A stretch of 64,000 bases of DNA from Acidobacteriota bacterium (GTDB taxonomy: Bacteria; Acidobacteriota; Vicinamibacteria; Vicinamibacterales; 2-12-FULL-66-21): contig QHWT01000055.1 in NCBI GenBank assembly GCA_003222675.1, forward strand, positions 256,564 through 320,563, in the 5' to 3' direction. The first letter of the stretch is position 1, and the number at the start of each line of letters is the position of its first letter. Position numbers and translations under genes: made by a program. Positions 1 to 9,284 of the stretch are shown one piece after another. The notes below the pieces were generated by a model. That model saw only the letters and a program-made list of their open reading frames with translations. It had not been told where the DNA came from and searched no databases.

Positions 1-45
1 TCTTCGGATCCTTCGAGGCCTTCCCGTCGCGTAACATGATCCGGA

Positions 46-741
46 ATGACCGTCCTGTCGGTGACGGGAATCCGCAAGGTTTATAACGACGTCGTTGCCG
101 TCGACGAGGTGTCGTTCGATGTGAACGCCGGCGAGATCGTCGGCTTGCTCGGGCCGAACGGCGCGGGAAAGACGACGACGATCAATATGATCCTCGGCGT
201 GCTGGAACCAACCGCCGGCACGATCCGAATCAAGGGCTGCGATCTCGTCACCCATCGCCGCGACGCGCTCGCGCGGACGAACTTCGCTGCGGTCTACGCA
301 CCCGTCCCCGGCAATCTCACCGTGGCGCAGAACCTGCGCTTCTTCGGACTGTTGTATGGCGTGACCAGGCTCGCTGAGCGCATCGACACCCTGATTGCGC
401 AATTCGATCTCGATCGATTCCGCAACGTGAAATGCGGCGTGTTGTCGTCCGGGGAGCAGACGCGCGTGTCGCTGGCGAAGGCGATGCTGAACCGTCCGAC
501 GCTGCTGCTGCTCGACGAGCCGACCGCATCGCTCGATCCGGACACCGCGGACTGGGTGCGCTCGCGGCTCGAGCGCTATCGCGACACGGTGGAAGAGGTC
601 TGCGACCGCGTCCTGTTTCTCTCGCACGGCCGCATCCTGCTCGAGGGGAACCCGAAAACACTGCCTTCGGAGCACGGCAAGGACACGCTCGAGGAGCTTT
701 TCATCACCGTGGCGCGGGAGCCGCTCACGCTCGAACCGTGA
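46..741 (+). CDS. ABC transporter ATP-binding protein lacking the switch-histidine (H-loop) segment
   Basis: ATPase of an ABC-2 type exporter that would power the permease encoded next at 788. Visible motifs are Walker A (GPNGAGKTTT, about residue 37), the signature LSSGEQ, and Walker B with D-loop (LLLLDEPTASLDP). After the D-loop, relatives of the NodI/DrrA type continue with a strand ending in SHNM and then a helix E-EELCDRV. Here RYRDT runs directly into VEEVCDRV at about bases 583-591, so roughly a dozen residues including the switch histidine are missing without loss of frame. The start lies 45 bases inside the window. The protein should fold poorly or hydrolyse ATP poorly; whether it still works is unknown. 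Family assignment is secure, the loss is read from the sequence, and its size is inferred. Confidence 0.88.
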   Translation: MTVLSVTGIRKVYNDVVAVDEVSFDVNAGEIVGLLGPNGAGKTTTINMILGVLEPTAGTIRIKGCDLVTHRRDALARTNFAAVYAPVPGNLTVAQNLRFFGLLYGVTRLAERIDTLIAQFDLDRFRNVKCGVLSSGEQTRVSLAKAMLNRPTLLLLDEPTASLDPDTADWVRSRLERYRDTVEEVCDRVLFLSHGRILLEGNPKTLPSEHGKDTLEELFITVAREPLTLEP

Positions 742-756
742 TGTCCTCGAAACGCA

Positions 757-770
757 GGGTCTAAAGACCC
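757..770. repeat. Short dispersed palindrome GGGTCT-AA-AGACCC
   Basis: A perfect short inverted repeat between the ABC ATPase and permease genes. The same core with longer arms occurs at 15568-15587 and 48040-48059. No T-run follows, so it is more likely a REP-like element than a terminator. Confidence 0.7.
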
Positions 771-774
771 GGCG

Positions 775-780
775 TACAAT
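775..780 (+). promoter_or_regulatory. Putative -10 box (TACAAT) of a leaderless start at 788
   Basis: TACAAT ends 7 bases before the GTG at 788, which places the transcription start at or next to the start codon. No Shine-Dalgarno sequence is visible. Similar spacing is seen before 37493, 40070 and 63498 (minus strand). Confidence 0.4.
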
Positions 781-787
781 CGACCCG

Positions 788-1591
788 GTGAATACCGGGC
801 GCGTCGCCGCCATCGTCCTTCGCCAGTTCTACCTGACACGCGGAAGCATCACGCGCACGGTGCCGCTGTTCGTCTGGGTCGCGATTGACATCGTCCTCTG
901 GGGTTTCATCACGAAATACCTGAACAGCGTCTCATCGGCCGGATTCGACTTCGTGCCGGTCCTGCTCGGCGCGGTGCTTCTCTGGGATTTCTTCACGCGG
1001 GTCATGCAGGGCGTGACGATGGCGTTTTTCGAGGACGTGTGGTCGCGCAACTTCCTGAACCTCTTCGCCTCGCCGCTCACAATCACCGAGTACCTGACGG
1101 GCCTCGTGATCACAAGCGTCATCACGAGCGCGGTCGGTCTGGTCGTGATGATCGTGCTCGCCGCCGCCGTCTTCGGGCTTTCGTTCAATTCCTATGGCGC
1201 GATGCTGGTTGCCCTGGTGCTGGTGCTGTTCCTGTTCGGCATCGCGCTTGGCGTTGCCGCATGCGCCATCGTGCTGCGGTTCGGGCCGTCCGCTGAGTGG
1301 TTCGTCTGGCCGATTCCGGGATTGCTGTCGCCTTTTGCCGGCGTGTTCTATCCGATCGCGACCCTTCCTCGCTGGATGCAGGCGATCGCGGCGATTCTTC
1401 CTCCGTCCCACGTGTTCGAAGGCCTGCGCGCTGTTGTGGCCGGTGGGGCAGTGGTGCCGGCACGCTTGGGCATCGCGGCGGCGCTGGCGGTCGTGTACGT
1501 GCTCGGCGCGTGCTGGCTCTTCACGCGCGTGTACCGCCAGGCCGTTCGGATAGGTCTGATCGCCCGCTACAGCGCGGAGAGTCTGGCGTGA
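788..1591 (+). CDS. ABC-2 type transporter permease
   Basis: Integral membrane subunit of about 267 residues with six hydrophobic segments and the ABC-2 pattern. The end of the third loop reads FVWPIPGLLSPFAGVFYPIATLPRWMQ, matching the NodJ-type signature (P-SG-FYP---LP--) that precedes the last helices. It probably pairs with the ATPase at 46-741 to export a small molecule, lipid or polysaccharide; the substrate cannot be told. The GTG start at 788 is chosen because it lies just after a TACAAT box and gives a normal family length. The gene looks intact although its ATPase partner is damaged. Confidence 0.85.
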   Translation: MNTGRVAAIVLRQFYLTRGSITRTVPLFVWVAIDIVLWGFITKYLNSVSSAGFDFVPVLLGAVLLWDFFTRVMQGVTMAFFEDVWSRNFLNLFASPLTITEYLTGLVITSVITSAVGLVVMIVLAAAVFGLSFNSYGAMLVALVLVLFLFGIALGVAACAIVLRFGPSAEWFVWPIPGLLSPFAGVFYPIATLPRWMQAIAAILPPSHVFEGLRAVVAGGAVVPARLGIAAALAVVYVLGACWLFTRVYRQAVRIGLIARYSAESLA

Positions 1592-1670
1592 GGCTCAGAA
1601 GGCATGGCTTACGCCCGCTCATGCCCTGGGCCGGCTTAAGCCTTGAGCCGCCCTGAGCCTTGAGTCAGAA
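1592..1670. repeat. Degenerate inverted word repeat (TGAGCC/TAAGCC words)
   Basis: Directly after the permease stop, GGCTCAG/GGCTTA words are followed by reverse-complement words TAAGCC, TTGAGCC, CCTGAGCC and TTGAGTC. It has the same vocabulary as the islands at 7723-7800 and 37455-37475. It lies against the decayed 5' side of the FUSC-like remnant. Confidence 0.6.
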
Positions 1671-1907
1671 GCGCCTACACGAGCGCGCAGGAGTCATGCA
1701 GCGATCAACGGTCTCTTCACGATCTGCATCACCGGCTATGTCGTGTTTCTCGTCGTGCTCGCGGGCGGAGCGGAACCGGCGACGGCGAAATACCGAATCA
1801 TCAACACGCTGATTGGCGGCAGCCTCGCGCTGATCTTTGCGGCGGCGTGGCCCGTAGCGGATGAACTCGAAATGAAACGCGCGAACGACGAGGGGCCTGC
1901 CGCATGA
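1671..1907 (+). pseudogene. C-terminal remnant of an FUSC-type (aromatic acid/fusaric acid) membrane protein
   Basis: An open frame without a start codon reads AAINGLFTICITGYVVFL, then LVVLAGGAEPATAKYRIINT and a hydrophobic LIGGSLALIFAAAWP, ending at TGA 1905-1907. This fits the last two membrane helices of FUSC/YccC-like transporters, which have a typical R-xx-NT-GG pattern. Everything upstream is missing and replaced by the word repeat at 1592-1670. The stop overlaps the next ATG (ATGA at 1904-1907), so it was once translationally coupled to the ABC ATPase. Identification from about 75 residues is moderate. Confidence 0.55.
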
Positions 1908-2668
1908 TCGAGACCGAGGGGCTGGGGCGTTACTACGGAAGCCATCTCGCGCTGCAGGGACTCACGCTGCGTGTCGCTCCGGGCGAGATACTTGGATTCC
2001 TGGGACCGAATGGCGCTGGCAAGTCGACGACGGTCAAAATTCTGACCGGCATGATCAAGCCGGACTACGGACGCGCGCGCGTTGCGGGGTACGACGTGGT
2101 CGAGCAGCCGATTGAAGTCAAGCGGCGCATCGGATACGTCCCCGAATCCGCGGCGCTCTACGAGTCGCTCACGGCTCGCGAATACCTGGACGTGATTGCG
2201 TCGCTCTATCATCTGCCGCGCGACCCGGCGCTCCAGCGGATCGACGAACTCCTGGATCGGTTCGAGCTGTCCGGTTCACGCGACCAGCGGCTCAGCGAGT
2301 TCTCGAAAGGCATGAAACAGAAGGTGCTGATTGCGTCGGCGCTGATGCACCGGCCGGAGGTGTTGTTCCTCGACGAGCCGCTCACCGGACTCGACGCGAA
2401 CGCCGCGCTCGTCGTCAAGGAACTGATCCGCGGTCTGGCGGCGCAGGGGCGCGCGATCTTCTTCTGCTCGCACGTTCTCGAGGTCGTCGAGCGCGTGTGC
2501 ACGCGCATCGTGATCATCAACAGAGGGCGGGCGATTGCCGATGGCACGGCACGCGCCATCGCCGAGGCCGCCGGCGCGTCCACGCTCGAGAACGCCTTCG
2601 TTGCGCTCACCGGCAGCCGCAGCGCCGCCGAGACCAGCCACGATCTCCTTCAAGCCCTGGAGCGGTGA
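1904..2668 (+). CDS. ABC transporter ATP-binding protein
   Basis: Complete ABC-2 exporter ATPase of 254 residues. Walker A GPNGAGKSTT (about residue 36), Q-loop region RRIGYVPE, signature LSEFSKGMKQK, Walker B VLFLDEPLTGLD and switch histidine FFCSHVLE are all present, in contrast to the ATPase at 46-741. It overlaps the FUSC remnant by ATGA and the following permease gene by TGATG, so the three were one translation unit. The likely partner is the membrane protein at 2668, now interrupted by an amber codon, which leaves this ATPase possibly orphaned. The substrate is unknown. Confidence 0.92.
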   Translation: MIETEGLGRYYGSHLALQGLTLRVAPGEILGFLGPNGAGKSTTVKILTGMIKPDYGRARVAGYDVVEQPIEVKRRIGYVPESAALYESLTAREYLDVIASLYHLPRDPALQRIDELLDRFELSGSRDQRLSEFSKGMKQKVLIASALMHRPEVLFLDEPLTGLDANAALVVKELIRGLAAQGRAIFFCSHVLEVVERVCTRIVIINRGRAIADGTARAIAEAAGASTLENAFVALTGSRSAAETSHDLLQALER

Positions 2669-4284
2669 TGCTCGGTCGCATTCTCGAATGGCTCGGTGTG
2701 GACGGCCTGCAGTTCCGCGCGCTCATCATCGTGTACTTGAAGACGGATTGGCGCGCGTCCGGGGGTGCCATCCGGGCCCGCCGGCAGGAACGCGGCAGCG
2801 GCCCCGCTATCGTCGGCGTGCTTATCGTGATGGCGATCGGCGGTGTCGCGCTGGCAATGGTGGCGGCCGTCACTGAGGATCCGCTCCTGTCTGGATCGAT
2901 GCTCACGACGTATGGCGCCGCGAACACGATGATGCTGCTGCTCGTCGACTTCACCGGCGTCGTCGTGTCGCCCGAAGATTACGCCGTGCTCGGGCACCGG
3001 CCAATCGATTCACGCACGTACTTCGCCGCGAGGCTGACGTCGGTCGCGACGTATGTGGGAGCGATGAGCGTTGTCCTCGCGCTCGCACCGGCGTTCGCCT
3101 TTGCATTCGCGCGCCGGCTCGGTCTGCTGGCAATCCCCGCAACGCTTGCCGCCGTCACGTTCTGCAATCTCGTCGCGACGGTGTTCGTTATCGCCGGGTA
3201 CGTCGCGCTCCTCGGCCACGTGCATCCCGCGCGCCTCAGTCGCGCGACTTCCTACCTGCAACTCGTCCTCTCGATGTTGTTCTACGTCGTGTACTACCTG
3301 GCGACCATCGGATTCCAGCACTCGTTCCTGGAACGAAGCGGGATCGGTGACACGCCCTTCTTGTGGCTCAATCCCGCTGCATGGTTCGGTGCGTTCATTC
3401 CTGTCGCTGGAGGTCACGGATCCTCGCGTATGGTCGCGGCATCCCTGGCCGCAGTCGCACTGACGGTTGCGGCGGTGCCGATTGCAGCGGGACGCCTCTC
3501 GCTCGATTACGCGCGCCGCCTTGGCGAGGTCAGCGCCGCGGCCGAACCGACGCGGCGGGGCGGGCATCGATTTCACCTTCCAGGCTTCAGTCGCAATGAA
3601 GCGCGCGCGGTGGCGTTGCTCGTCCGCGCGCAGTTCAGGTTCGACAATCGATTCAGGATGGCGGTGCTCGGCATCCTGCCGTTGACGGCGTTCTAGTGCA
3701 TGATGGACACGAGCGCGTTCGCGGATCCGTTTGCGGCCGAGGACGTCAACAGCGGCGTCTCGATATACTTCGCGGTCGTATTCCTGCCGATAACGCTGCA
3801 CATGGCGCTGCACGCGAGCGAGAGCTGGCGCGCGGGCTGGATCTTTTTCGCGTCTCCCGCGTCTTCGTCGCGGATTGTCATTGCGACCAAGAACTTCGTG
3901 GCGGTGTACTTCCTCGGCGCTTACCTTCTGTTGGTCGCGGCCGTGTGGAGCGTCTTCTATCAACGGGTGTGGCATGCGCTCGTGCACGCCATGTTCGTGT
4001 GGCTGATCGCCCACCTGCTCCTGCAGTGTGCGGTTCTCGTCAAGCCGGTGCTGCCGTTCGCCTCGGAACCGCGGCGCGGCGAGCGTACGGGCGGATTGTT
4101 CCTCATGTTCTTCGGGGGCGGTACGCTGGCCGCGTTCATTCCGTTCCTGATGCCCGCCGTCTACGCGCATCCGCCAATCGCCGTCGCGGTGTTCGCCTTC
4201 ATGGTCGCGGCGACCGCGGCGCTCGAGTATGCGCTGCGACTCAGGATCGACGAGGTCGTCGGGGATCTCGAGTTTCGGAACTGA
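2668..4284 (+). pseudogene. ABC-2 type permease interrupted by an in-frame amber codon
   Basis: Large polytopic membrane protein, about 538 codons from the ATG at 2668 (which overlaps the ATPase stop) to the TGA at 4282-4284. The reading frame is continuous except for TAG at 3694-3696, between GILPLTAF and CMMDTSAFADPF. Both halves are hydrophobic with alternating arginine-rich loops, and their frame is the same, so a single base change, for example from a Tyr codon TAC or TAT, explains the break. It probably formed an exporter with the ATPase at 1904. The second half has an internal ATG at 3700 but no clear ribosome site, so a split yet functional gene is less likely than decay or a sequencing error. 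Confidence 0.8.
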
Positions 4285-4349
4285 TCGTCGGTCGCATCGA
4301 GTGCGCCACCGCGCATGTTTGTGACAGCGCGGCCGGTAGGCCGCACACC

Positions 4350-4391
4350 CAATCACCAATCACCAAATCACCAGATCACCAAATCACGACA
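4350..4391. repeat. AATCACC direct word array
   Basis: About five degenerate copies of AATCACC/AAATCACC in tandem. The array abuts the stop codon (TGA, minus strand) of the hybrid kinase gene. The same word recurs in the island at 46999-47140. Confidence 0.75.
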
Positions 4392-5978
4392 TCAGTGGAT
4401 GCCCGGCGTCGCGGTGCGGCCCGCCAGCGATGCAACGACGACCGCAAGCTCGGAGGGTTCCACGGGCTTCGGCACGTGTGCCTGGTAACCCGCCAGCAGC
4501 GTGCGCGCGCGATCGGTCGCGTTGGCGAACGCGGTCAGCGCGGCCGCGGGGATGTGACGGCGCCGGTCGGGCAGGCTTCGCACTTTTTTAATGAGCACGT
4601 AGCCGTCTTCGAGCGGCATCGCGATGTCGCTGAGAAGCACGTCGGGCACTTCGCGATCGAGCATCGCGAGCGCGTCGGACGTCGATGTGGCGGTGACCAC
4701 ACGCGCCCCGCAGTTCTCGAGAACGGCCGCCACGAGCGACAATGCGTCAGGCTCGTTGTCGACGACCAGCACCGTGACGCCATCGAGCCGCGGCAATCCC
4801 TCGATGCCTGTCGGCCCGGTCTCGTCATCGGTCGCCGCCGCGCGGATCATCGCCACCGGCACACGGACCACGAACGTCGCGCCTTGCCCTGCGCCGTCGC
4901 TGCGCGCTTCGATCAGCCCGCCGTGCAGCTCGACGAGATGGCGCACGATGGATAATCCCAGGCCAAGGCCTCCGTGCTGTCGTGTGGTTGCGGCGTCCTG
5001 CTGCCGGAACCGATCGAACACGTAGGGCAGGAACGCGGGCGCGATGCCTGCGCCGGTGTCGCTGACCGTGATGATGAGCCGCTCCCCGTCACGCGCGATG
5101 GACAAGCGCACTCGCCCGCCGTCGGGCGTGAACTTGATCGCGTTCGACAGCAGATTCCAAATCACCTGCTGCATGCGCGCCGGATCGCAGAGCAGCGATT
5201 CACCGTCGCGCCCGGCATCAATGTCGAGCGCCAGGTGTTTCGCGTCCGCCTGGTGCCGCACGGATTCGATCGCCCCCTCCACGACGCCGCGAATGGGCAC
5301 GGTACGAAACTCGAGCCGTAGTTTGCCCGTGATGATCCGCGAGATATCGAGCAGGTCCTCGATCAGCTGTGCCTGTACGCGTGTATTGCGCTCGATGATG
5401 TTGATCGCCCGCTTGGTCGCCGCCTCGTCAAGATGGCCGCCCGCAAGGAGTCGCGCCCAGCCGAGAATGGCGTTCAGCGGGGTGCGGAGCTCGTGAGACA
5501 ACGTGGCGAGAAACTCGTCCTTCGCCTGGTTGGCGGCCTGAGCCTGCTCGCGTGCCTGCTGTTCGCGGACGAGCAGCTGCCGTCGATCCTCATCAGCGCG
5601 GTGCAGCGCCATGGCATAGCGCAAGCTGCGCTCGAGCCGTTCTGGCGCGAGCGCATTCTTATTGAGGTAATCCGCCGCTCCCGCCTTCATCAGCGCAACC
5701 GCAAGCTCTTCGTCTCCCTGCCCGGTGAGCGCGACGACGGGGACACGGTGACCGGCGGCGCGGATAGCCCCCAGCGTCTCGATGCCATTCGACCCCGGCA
5801 ACTGGTAGTCGAGCAGCACGCAATCGAAGCGGTCGTGCTGCAGCGCCGCGAGCGCCGGATCGCGCCCGGCCTGCTCTTCAATCTGTGCGTCCACACCCGC
5901 CTGCGCCAGCGCGCGCTTCACCGCGAGGCGATCGAGATCGTCGTCGTCGACGAGGAGGAGCTTGAGCGGAGGACCCAT
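4392..5978 (-). CDS. Hybrid histidine kinase: receiver - HisKA - HATPase - receiver
   Basis: A 528-residue soluble phosphorelay protein. The N-terminal receiver (residues 5-120) has acidic DDDD at 11-14 and phospho-acceptor D57 in LLDYQLPG. A coiled coil (125-155) leads to the HisKA domain with H162 ([11 protein letters not shown]). The ATPase domain (255-375) shows the N box [15 protein letters not shown] and [10 protein letters not shown] second receiver (400-520) has D451 in LLSDIAMP and K in KPVEP. With no membrane segment or sensor domain, input probably arrives by phosphotransfer to the first receiver. The ATG at 5978 lies 5 bases after the upstream regulator gene, so the three genes form one operon. 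Confidence 0.93.
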   Translation of the reverse strand: MGPPLKLLLVDDDDLDRLAVKRALAQAGVDAQIEEQAGRDPALAALQHDRFDCVLLDYQLPGSNGIETLGAIRAAGHRVPVVALTGQGDEELAVALMKAGAADYLNKNALAPERLERSLRYAMALHRADEDRRQLLVREQQAREQAQAANQAKDEFLATLSHELRTPLNAILGWARLLAGGHLDEAATKRAINIIERNTRVQAQLIEDLLDISRIITGKLRLEFRTVPIRGVVEGAIESVRHQADAKHLALDIDAGRDGESLLCDPARMQQVIWNLLSNAIKFTPDGGRVRLSIARDGERLIITVSDTGAGIAPAFLPYVFDRFRQQDAATTRQHGGLGLGLSIVRHLVELHGGLIEARSDGAGQGATFVVRVPVAMIRAAATDDETGPTGIEGLPRLDGVTVLVVDNEPDALSLVAAVLENCGARVVTATSTSDALAMLDREVPDVLLSDIAMPLEDGYVLIKKVRSLPDRRRHIPAAALTAFANATDRARTLLAGYQAHVPKPVEPSELAVVVASLAGRTATPGIH

Positions 5979-5983
5979 GATCT

Positions 5984-6400
5984 TTATGGCAGTTCGACGA
6001 GCGTCCAATATTTGTTGAGCGAGGCCATGAGCTCGACGAAATCGATGAAGGTGACCGGCTTGATGAGATAACCTGCGACGTTCAGGTTGTACGCCTCGAT
6101 CTTGTCGCGGTCGTCGTTCGACGTCGTCAGGACGACAACCGGTGTATGCATGAACATGGGATCCTTGCGGAGCTCCCGCAGGAACTCGATGCCCGTCATG
6201 CGCGGCATGTTCAAATCGAGCAGGACGATCCGACGCGCGGCAGGCACCAGCCCGCCGCGCAGTATTTCCAGCGCCTCGATGCCGTCGCCGGCAATGAACA
6301 GCGGATTCACGATCCGGTTCTTCTCGAACGCGCGCCGCACGTTCATCACGTCCACCTGGTCGTCTTCGACCAGCAGAATGTTGAGTACCTTTTCGTCCAC
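5984..6400 (-). CDS. Single-domain response regulator (CheY/Rcp1-like)
   Basis: A 138-residue receiver without an output domain. Acidic pair EDD (about 11-13), phospho-acceptor D in [11 protein letters not shown], conserved Thr/Ser in VVVLTTS and Lys in YLIKPV are present. The insert between strand 2 and helix 3 resembles the Rcp1-type regulators usually found beside phytochrome-like or PAS kinases. The start is GTG (6400-6398), overlapping the TAG stop of the PAS kinase by one base (TAGTG), which implies translational coupling. It is probably phosphorylated by the kinase at 6400-7650 and may pass phosphate to the hybrid kinase downstream. Confidence 0.93.
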   Translation of the reverse strand: MDEKVLNILLVEDDQVDVMNVRRAFEKNRIVNPLFIAGDGIEALEILRGGLVPAARRIVLLDLNMPRMTGIEFLRELRKDPMFMHTPVVVLTTSNDDRDKIEAYNLNVAGYLIKPVTFIDFVELMASLNKYWTLVELP

Positions 6401-7650
6401 TACACCCCCGAGGTCGCCGTCTTGGGCCACGAGAACCAGAAGCAGGCGCCCGATCCGGCCGCCGATGTGACTCCAACCTGCCCGCCCTGCGCCTCGACCA
6501 GTTTCTTGACGAGGGACAAGCCAATGCCGGTCCCTTCGACCCTGTCGCGCGCTTCGAGCGTCTGGAAAATTCCCCAGATGCGCTCGTGAAATTCGGCAGG
6601 TATCCCCGGCCCGCTGTCGGTGACGGAGAATTCCCAGAATGCCCCCGCGTCCTTCGCTTCGATGTCGATCTCCACGTCGTCGCCGCCGTGCTTGATCGCA
6701 TTGCCGATGAGATTTTGAAACACCTGTCGCAGTGGCGTGGGCTCGGCGACGATGACCGGCAGGTCGACCTGAACCGAGACAATTGCCGACTCCGGCGAGA
6801 GCAGATCGATCGTCTCGCGCACAAGGCGGCAGACATCCACTGACACGGGCTGTTCGTGCGCGCGCCCCGCCCGCGAGTACTGCAGGATGCCCTCGATCAG
6901 CGATTCCATACGGTGCATGCGCGTGCGCATCAGCGCGAGCATCTCGCGCGTGTCGTCCGAGAGCGAGTCCTGCAGGTCCTCCTCGATCCATTGCGCGAGG
7001 TTCGCGATGCCGCGAAGCGGCGCGCGCAAGTCGTGCGATGCGGCGTAGGCAAACGCATCAAGCTCGCGATTGCTGCGCTCGAGCGCGGCGGCGAGCGTCG
7101 CGAGTTCCTGCGCGCGCCCACGCAGCTCCTCGCGTTCACGTTCGGCGCGCTCGCGCTCGTACTGCTCGCGAAACAACGCGAGCGCACGCTCTTCGGCGTT
7201 GCGCCGATCGGTGATGTCCTGCGCCGTCCCGCGCACCTTCACCGCCGTCCCCTGCTCGTCGCACACGACGGTGCCGCGCCCCAGGATCCACCGCTCGGTC
7301 CCCTCGGGCAGCACAATCCGATGTTCGACGACGTATGAGCTCCGCGTTTCGATCGCTTGCGCGATGACTTTCTGCATGCGCTCGCGATCGTCTGGTTGCA
7401 GCCGGTCCACGTACGCGGCGTATGAGAATGGCTCACCCGGATCGAGGCCCCAGATCCGGAAGAGCTCTTCCGACCACTCGATCCGGTCCGATGCGAGATC
7501 CCATTCCCACGAGCCGATGTGCGCAATCCGCTGCGATTCGCGCAATTGCTGTTCGCGCCGCCGAAGCTCGGCGACGAGCGCATCCGCATCCGTCGTCACA
7601 ACCCCGAGCGGAAATGTCCCGCCGTCACGCCAACGAGGGTTTTTGGTCAT
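6400..7650 (-). CDS. PAS-domain sensor histidine kinase
   Basis: Soluble kinase of about 416 residues. A PAS_3-type domain covers roughly residues 20-130 ([15 protein letters not shown] ... [10 protein letters not shown]). A charged coiled coil precedes the HisKA box [12 protein letters not shown], and the ATPase domain has [17 protein letters not shown] and GTGIGLSLV. The lack of transmembrane segments suggests that it senses a cytoplasmic signal. I prefer the ATG at 7650; an in-frame start at 7701 would add residues with no family counterpart. It is the first gene of a three-gene phosphorelay operon on the minus strand. TAG is its stop, evidence that amber is a normal stop in this genome. 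Confidence 0.9.
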   Translation of the reverse strand: MTKNPRWRDGGTFPLGVVTTDADALVAELRRREQQLRESQRIAHIGSWEWDLASDRIEWSEELFRIWGLDPGEPFSYAAYVDRLQPDDRERMQKVIAQAIETRSSYVVEHRIVLPEGTERWILGRGTVVCDEQGTAVKVRGTAQDITDRRNAEERALALFREQYERERAEREREELRGRAQELATLAAALERSNRELDAFAYAASHDLRAPLRGIANLAQWIEEDLQDSLSDDTREMLALMRTRMHRMESLIEGILQYSRAGRAHEQPVSVDVCRLVRETIDLLSPESAIVSVQVDLPVIVAEPTPLRQVFQNLIGNAIKHGGDDVEIDIEAKDAGAFWEFSVTDSGPGIPAEFHERIWGIFQTLEARDRVEGTGIGLSLVKKLVEAQGGQVGVTSAAGSGACFWFSWPKTATSGV

Positions 7651-7722
7651 GCGTGTCCGGAGTGAGTACAGAACCGGGTGACAACAAGCGGGCGGTGTCA
7701 AAGGAGCAAGAGGTTTGCCACA

Positions 7723-7800
7723 CGGCTCAGAAACTCAGGACTCAGGGCGGCTTGAGGTTTAAGCCAGCATGAGCCGTGAGTCATGAGTCATCAGTCTGAG
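7723..7800. repeat. Inverted word repeat (CTCAGGACTCAG / TGAGTCATGAGTC)
   Basis: The left arm has GGCTCAG, AACTCAG, GACTCAG; the centre is CTTGAGGTTTAAG; the right arm has TGAGCCG, TGAGTCA, TGAGTCA in 7-base steps. It lies between the PAS kinase gene and the 3' end of the Ser/Thr kinase gene and overlaps the last codons of the latter. Confidence 0.7.
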
Positions 7801-9284
7801 AGCGCGGCCGCTGAGGTCGCGGGCTCGATGATCGCGAGCGACAGCACGTGCAGCACGGCGGTCACGATCAACCACGCGGACATCGCGTCGTGATTGCCGG
7901 AGACCGCGATGCCGATGCCGAGCAGGATCGCGAGCAGCACGCCTTCGAGGCTTGCGATCGATCGAAGCAGGCGCGCGCGCTGCGCCGGCAGCGTCATCGG
8001 GTGCACGTGTGACGCGAACAACAAGTGCAGCCGCAGCGTGACCGCGATCGTGGCAAGCACGAGCGTGACAAGGAAGAGCGACGAGCCCCACGGCGCCAGC
8101 CACCGACGGCTGATCCACACTGCGATCGTGGCTGCGCTCGTCAACATGGCAATCGCGACCTGATGAAACTGCCACCACCACCAGGCGCGCGCGGAAAGCA
8201 CGCGCGGCGCTGCATTCGGGACCTGCTCCCCGGGGCCGCGGAGTGCGGCCAGCAATTCGCGTCCTGACGCGAACCGCGCGTTCGGATCGACATCGAGGCA
8301 ACGGCGCACGATCGCGTCCAGCGCCGGCGGCTCGATCCGGTGCGCGAGCGGCGATTGAGGGCTGACGAACCGTTCGACGAGCGACGCGGCGTCGGTTCCG
8401 CCGAACGGATGCACTCCTGTCGCGCATTCGTAGGCCATCACGCCAAATGCGAATACGTCGCTGCGCGCGTCGAGCGGCGCTCCGCGCAACTGCTCCGGCG
8501 ACATGTAGCCCGGCGTGCCGAGCATCGCGCCCGTGACGGTGAGGGACGCGTTCGATCCCGGGGTTGGCGACAGGCTCCGCGCGAGGCCGAAGTCGACGAC
8601 CTTCACGCGGCCGTCGCTCGAGACCAGCACGTTCTCCGGCTTGAGGTCGCGGTGGATGATCCCGTGCTCATGCGCCGCGGCGAGGGCCTCGGCAACCGTC
8701 GTCAAGATCCGCAGCAGATCGCCAGTGAGCGGACCCGGTCCGAGCGTCGCGCGCAGCGTGGCGCCGCGCACGAGCTCCGTCGCGATGAAGACCTCGCCCT
8801 CGATCTCCTCGAACGCATACACCGTCGCGATTGCCGGATGCGACAGCCCTGCCGCCGCGCGCGCTTCGCGCGCCAGGCGCTCGCGTGCGACCTTGTCGCG
8901 CGTGAACGCGGGCGGCAGCGCCTTCAATGCGACGGTGCGTCCGAGCCGCGTGTCTTCCGCAGCGTAAACGATGCCCATGCCGCCGCGGCCAAGCTGCTCG
9001 AGGATGCGATAAGGCCCGATCCGACGGCCCGTGAGATCGGGCGCGCGGTCGAGATCCTCGGAGAGAAGATCAGGCATCGCCGCCCATGGAGGTGTTTCGA
9101 GGAATCCGCCGGCGCGGTCGTGGGCCGCGAGCAGCGCGCGCACTTCCGCGACGCTCGAGGGATCGGTGACGGACGTGCGCGTCAGCAGCGCCTCGCGCGC
9201 GTCGCGATCCAGATCGACGGCCTCTTCGAAGAGCGCGGTGATGCGCGACCAGTGATGCGTCAAAGCAGCTCGCGCGCCAGCCAC
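7791..9284 (-). CDS. Membrane-anchored Ser/Thr protein kinase
   Basis: A 497-residue PknB-type kinase. The N-terminal helical segment (WSRITALFEEAVDLD...) is typical of acidobacterial kinases. The kinase domain (about 90-350) has the glycine loop LGRGGMG, K121, HRDLKPEN with D213, DFG at 231-233 and the activation segment GTPGYMSPEQ. Four hydrophobic segments follow (about 370-490) with no obvious extracellular sensor domain. The start is uncertain: GTG at 9284 overlaps the sigma factor gene by 25 bases, while an in-frame TTG at 9263 would form a TTGA overlap with its stop. It is encoded directly after an ECF sigma gene, a pairing common in Acidobacteriota, so it may act on that sigma factor's regulon. 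Confidence 0.93.
   Translation of the reverse strand: MAGARAALTHHWSRITALFEEAVDLDRDAREALLTRTSVTDPSSVAEVRALLAAHDRAGGFLETPPWAAMPDLLSEDLDRAPDLTGRRIGPYRILEQLGRGGMGIVYAAEDTRLGRTVALKALPPAFTRDKVARERLAREARAAAGLSHPAIATVYAFEEIEGEVFIATELVRGATLRATLGPGPLTGDLLRILTTVAEALAAAHEHGIIHRDLKPENVLVSSDGRVKVVDFGLARSLSPTPGSNASLTVTGAMLGTPGYMSPEQLRGAPLDARSDVFAFGVMAYECATGVHPFGGTDAASLVERFVSPQSPLAHRIEPPALDAIVRRCLDVDPNARFASGRELLAALRGPGEQVPNAAPRVLSARAWWWWQFHQVAIAMLTSAATIAVWISRRWLAPWGSSLFLVTLVLATIAVTLRLHLLFASHVHPMTLPAQRARLLRSIASLEGVLLAILLGIGIAVSGNHDAMSAWLIVTAVLHVLSLAIIEPATSAAALSD

Noticed and set aside
1..45. End of an upstream gene
   Set aside because: All three plus frames stop soon, and one reads FGSFEAFPSRNMIRND, but this is too short to assign.
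3694..3696. Genome-wide recoding of TAG
   Set aside because: TAG ends well-defined genes here, for example the PAS kinase at 6400-6402 and the sugar kinase at 35449-35451.
3010..4359. A 449-codon minus-strand ORF over the ABC permease
   Set aside because: It is an Arg/His/Glu-rich antisense frame with no domain; the plus strand encodes a clear membrane protein on both sides of the amber codon.
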